A DNA stretch of 64,000 nt from Phoenix dactylifera. Taxonomy: Eukaryota > Streptophyta > Magnoliopsida > Arecales > Arecaceae. Within the stretch, counting starts at the first letter, position 1. The number at the start of each line of letters is the position of its first letter. The translations under genes and the position numbers were made by a program. Shown one piece after another: positions 61,700 through 64,000 of the stretch. The stretch spans positions 10,542,585 to 10,606,584 of the forward strand of contig NC_052399.1 of the NCBI RefSeq assembly GCF_009389715.1. Direction: 5' to 3'. The notes beneath the pieces were generated by a model. That model saw only the letters and a list, made by a program, of their open reading frames with translations, was not told the origin of the DNA and searched no databases.

Positions 61700-62573
61700 G
61701 ATTGTATGTACTTGAGACATCATTTATTAATGAAAAATCTTTCTATTGCAATATAAAGTTGATGATTCTGAAATTATGTTGTCTTATCATATGGTGTGTA
61801 CATAAAGTTTTAGAGAATGACATGATTGTCTATTATGACAATAAATAGTTCATTTGGACATTAAGTTTGGACCTCAAATGATCATTTGGTACTTCATTCA
61901 GTTAATACTACTTAATTGAAGGGAACAAACACATTGTGATACATGGAAGGTAGTATTCATTTGGAGGATATGAGACGCCATAATTCATGTATTTGAACTC
62001 TTTGATATAAGTATGAAGTTTAAGAGTGAGTATAAATCTCTTATCTACAGTTGTATGGCCATACATTCAAAATACAAGAGATTTTAAATACAATATGTGA
62101 CAACATGGGCCAAGTGGGAGAATGTTAGATTATGGCCCCACAATTGTCACAAATTGGGCCTTTAAACTAGGCCCGTTAAGTCTAGCTCGTTATCTAGAAC
62201 CATGTATTACGGTTTCTCATATGGATGAGATTAACTGTACGGGCGGTTTTTTTATACGGGACAGAAATCGCGGATGGAAGTTCCGTAACTTCCATCCTTC
62301 TTCCTCTTTAAAAATGCACCTTTGATGGGAGGATTGGAGATCTATAATACGAGAGAAAATTAGAGAGAGGTCCTTGGCCTTGCAAGCAAGAAGCCATGTT
62401 CCATCATTAGCGCTTAAGAGAGGCTAGAAGATTTCACTCTTTTTCTGTCGAAGGATTGAGACCGCATCCGGCTTGTGTGGATCGACATCTTCTTTATGGC
62501 TGGAGGTATTTTTCGCATTGAGATTAAGTTATTCATCTCACAGACTAGTCCTATCACGAAGCGCTAAGTAATC

Positions 62574-62580
62574 TATAAAT
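62574..62580 (+). promoter_or_regulatory. Putative TATA box of the UGT gene
   Basis: TATAAAT lies 288 bp before the UGT start codon and only about 27 bp after the right TSD of the copia element. A GA-rich leader follows at 62615-62640. Assignment is by position and motif only. Confidence 0.45.
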
Positions 62581-62867
62581 ATCCATGGGGATCCATGTAA
62601 GCTGGCCTATTAAGGAAAAAAGAGAGAGAAATAGAGTTCGAATGCGCGCCGCTCTCCCCTTCACCTCTCCCTCGGTGGTGCTACCAGCTGTCGTCTCAGC
62701 CTCGGTGGTGCGCGGCAAGACGATGCGTCTCAGCGCCATTCCAATGGTTCGCGTGCTGCCTTCATCCTGGATCGCTCGTGCGCCCGCGATGCACGCCGCA
62801 TCCCACGCCCTCTCTCTTTCGAACCATCTCTGTTTTCCCTCTCCCGTCGTCTCTCCTTCAATCCATC

Positions 62868-64000
62868 ATGGCGTCAGCTACAGAGGAAGAAGCAAGCAAG
62901 CTCCGGGTTTTCTTCATCCCCTTCTTCGCCTCGGGCCACATGATCCCCATGACCGACCTCGCCCGCCTCTTCGCCGGTCGCCCTGGCGTGGAGCCCACCA
63001 TCGTGGTTACCCCCGCCAACGCCGCCCTCATCCGCCCCACCCTCGACCGCTCCGCCGCCGACGGCCGCCCCGTCCGCCTCCTCCTCTACCCCTTCCCTTC
63101 CGTCGGCCTCCCCCCTGGCGTTGAGAACCTCAGCACCGCTACAGCCTCCGAGGCCTGGCGCGTCTACAAGGCCGTCGACCTAGCCCAAGAGGCCCACGAC
63201 CAGCTCCTCCGCCATCATCACCCCGACGCCATCGTCGCCGACGTCCCCTTGTGGTGGACCACCCCTATCGCCGCCGACCTGGGCATCCCCCGCGTCACCT
63301 TCCACGCCGTCGGCGTCTTCCCCCAGTTAGCCATGAACAACCTTACCAAGATCCGATCCAAGATTCGAGAAGTCGAGAACGGAAGCGAACAGATCGCGGT
63401 CCCGGACTTCCCGGGCCCACCGATCACGATCCCCATGTCGGAGCTGCCGGAGTTCCTCCGGTCGCCGGACCACCTCACCGAGGCGTGGGACCGGCTGAAG
63501 GAGGCGCAGCTGGAGAGCTACGGCGTGGTGGTGAACACCTTCCACGAACTTGAGCCCGAGTATTGCGACCTCTTCCGGAAGGTGGACTGCAAGCGGGCCT
63601 GGTTCGTGGGCCCCGTCGCGCTGTCGTACGGGGAGGGCGCCAAGGAGCGGGGCGGCGGGGGGACGGCCGCGGAGGGCGGGAACCGGTGCCTCAAGTGGCT
63701 GGACACCAAGGAAGAGGGTTCGGTGGCGTTCGTTTGCTTCGGGAGCTGGTGCCACTTCACGGCGGAGCAGCTCCGGGAGGTGGCGGCGGGGCTGGAGGCG
63801 TCGGGGAAGGCGTTCCTCTGGGCGGTGAGGGGAACCACCGAGGAAGCCGCCAAGACGGAAGAGTGGATGCCGGAGGGGTGGGAGGAGAGGGTGGGAGAGA
63901 GGGGACTGGTGGTGAGAGGCTGGGCCCCGCAGGTGGCGATTCTGGAGCACAAGGCGGTGGGGGCGTTCCTGACCCACTGCGGGTGGAACTCCGTGCTGGA
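62868..64000 (+). CDS. UDP-glycosyltransferase, family 1 (UGT73-like), 3' truncated by window
   Basis: One uninterrupted frame from ATG at 62868 to the window edge gives 377 residues plus two bases. The N-terminal acceptor domain has FFASGHMIPMTDLARLF with catalytic His24; the activating Asp is probably in IVADVPLWW. The PSPG sugar-donor box starts WAPQVAILEHKAVGAFLTHC at residue 352 and runs off the end after HCGWNS. Such enzymes move a sugar from a UDP-sugar to small molecules such as flavonoids, terpenoids or hormones in the cytosol. SGHMIPM and the WAPQV box favour the UGT73 (group D) branch, but the substrate cannot be read from sequence. Third codon positions are extremely GC-rich, a monocot trait. 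About 100-120 residues are missing beyond the window. The copia element ends 326 bp upstream. Confidence 0.93.
   Translation, partial: MASATEEEASKLRVFFIPFFASGHMIPMTDLARLFAGRPGVEPTIVVTPANAALIRPTLDRSAADGRPVRLLLYPFPSVGLPPGVENLSTATASEAWRVYKAVDLAQEAHDQLLRHHHPDAIVADVPLWWTTPIAADLGIPRVTFHAVGVFPQLAMNNLTKIRSKIREVENGSEQIAVPDFPGPPITIPMSELPEFLRSPDHLTEAWDRLKEAQLESYGVVVNTFHELEPEYCDLFRKVDCKRAWFVGPVALSYGEGAKERGGGGTAAEGGNRCLKWLDTKEEGSVAFVCFGSWCHFTAEQLREVAAGLEASGKAFLWAVRGTTEEAAKTEEWMPEGWEERVGERGLVVRGWAPQVAILEHKAVGAFLTHCGWNSVL

Larger units (their letters stand above)
56089..62547 (+). mobile_element. Full-length, coding-dead Ty1/copia element
   Basis: The element at 56094-62542 is flanked by GACTA at 56089-56093 and 62543-62547. 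The 5' LTR is 56094-56420 (327 bp) and the 3' LTR 62123-62542 (420 bp); both start TGTTAGATTATGG and end TTCATCT(T/C)ACA. The 5' LTR lacks about 93 bp that the 3' LTR keeps around 62345-62450. A primer-binding site, TTTGGTATCAGAGC, follows at 56421, and a polypurine tract, AAGTGGGAGAA, precedes the 3' LTR. The first roughly 235 aligned bases of the LTRs differ at some 20-25 positions by eye, so the insertion is old. The domain order gag, protease, integrase, RT, RNase H is Ty1/copia. Confidence 0.93.

Overview
This window is plant nuclear DNA. The signs are spliced genes with GT-AG introns, plant-specific gene families, and a dense load of plant transposons carrying intact target-site duplications (TSDs). 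A PEAPOD-type TIFY gene is present, a family reported missing from grasses. The UDP-glycosyltransferase at the right edge has the very GC-rich third positions typical of monocots. Together these suggest a non-grass monocot, for example a palm. That identification is an inference.

Layout. 1-10.9 kb is a transposon graveyard: a GRF zinc-finger remnant, two short hAT-like elements with 8-bp TSDs, a decayed minus-strand Mutator-like (MULE) transposase split by one of those hATs, and a CACTA element nested inside another. 10.9-15.0 kb is a PEAPOD/TIFY4 gene in eight coding exons, predicted at 372 aa. 15-21 kb is non-coding with no gene recognised. 21.0-30.6 kb is one 9.6-kb composite insertion bounded by AATGG duplications. 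It holds a tandem array of tiny TRIM retrotransposons, two inverted 1.9-kb copies of a long gypsy LTR segment, a broken Ty3/gypsy chromovirus pol, a complete 2.68-kb 3' LTR and a second, inverted TRIM cluster. 30.6-35.4 kb is mostly featureless.

35.4-46.2 kb is an intact five-exon ETO1-like gene (EOL1 type, 890 aa predicted), whose large introns hold a foldback element and a polypyrimidine-rich insertion. 47.0-51.4 kb is a decayed acireductone dioxygenase gene on the same strand. 54.0-55.1 kb is a solo LTR with a perfect TSD. 56.1-62.5 kb is a full-length but coding-dead Ty1/copia element with GACTA duplications. It sits immediately upstream of the putative TATA box of a family-1 UDP-glycosyltransferase that runs off the right edge.

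Three plant genes look functional: PEAPOD (limits meristemoid and leaf growth), EOL1-like (a CUL3 adaptor targeting type-2 ACC synthase, so a brake on ethylene) and the UGT. EOL1 and the neighbouring ARD pseudogene both belong to ethylene/methionine metabolism, but nothing here shows that they are functionally linked. The most unusual object is the TRIM/gypsy composite, whose two outer ends are both LTR 3' (U5) ends. It resembles an aberrant reverse-transcription product that was integrated as a unit. All exon models come from reading splice sites, phases and remembered family sequence; no alignment was run.
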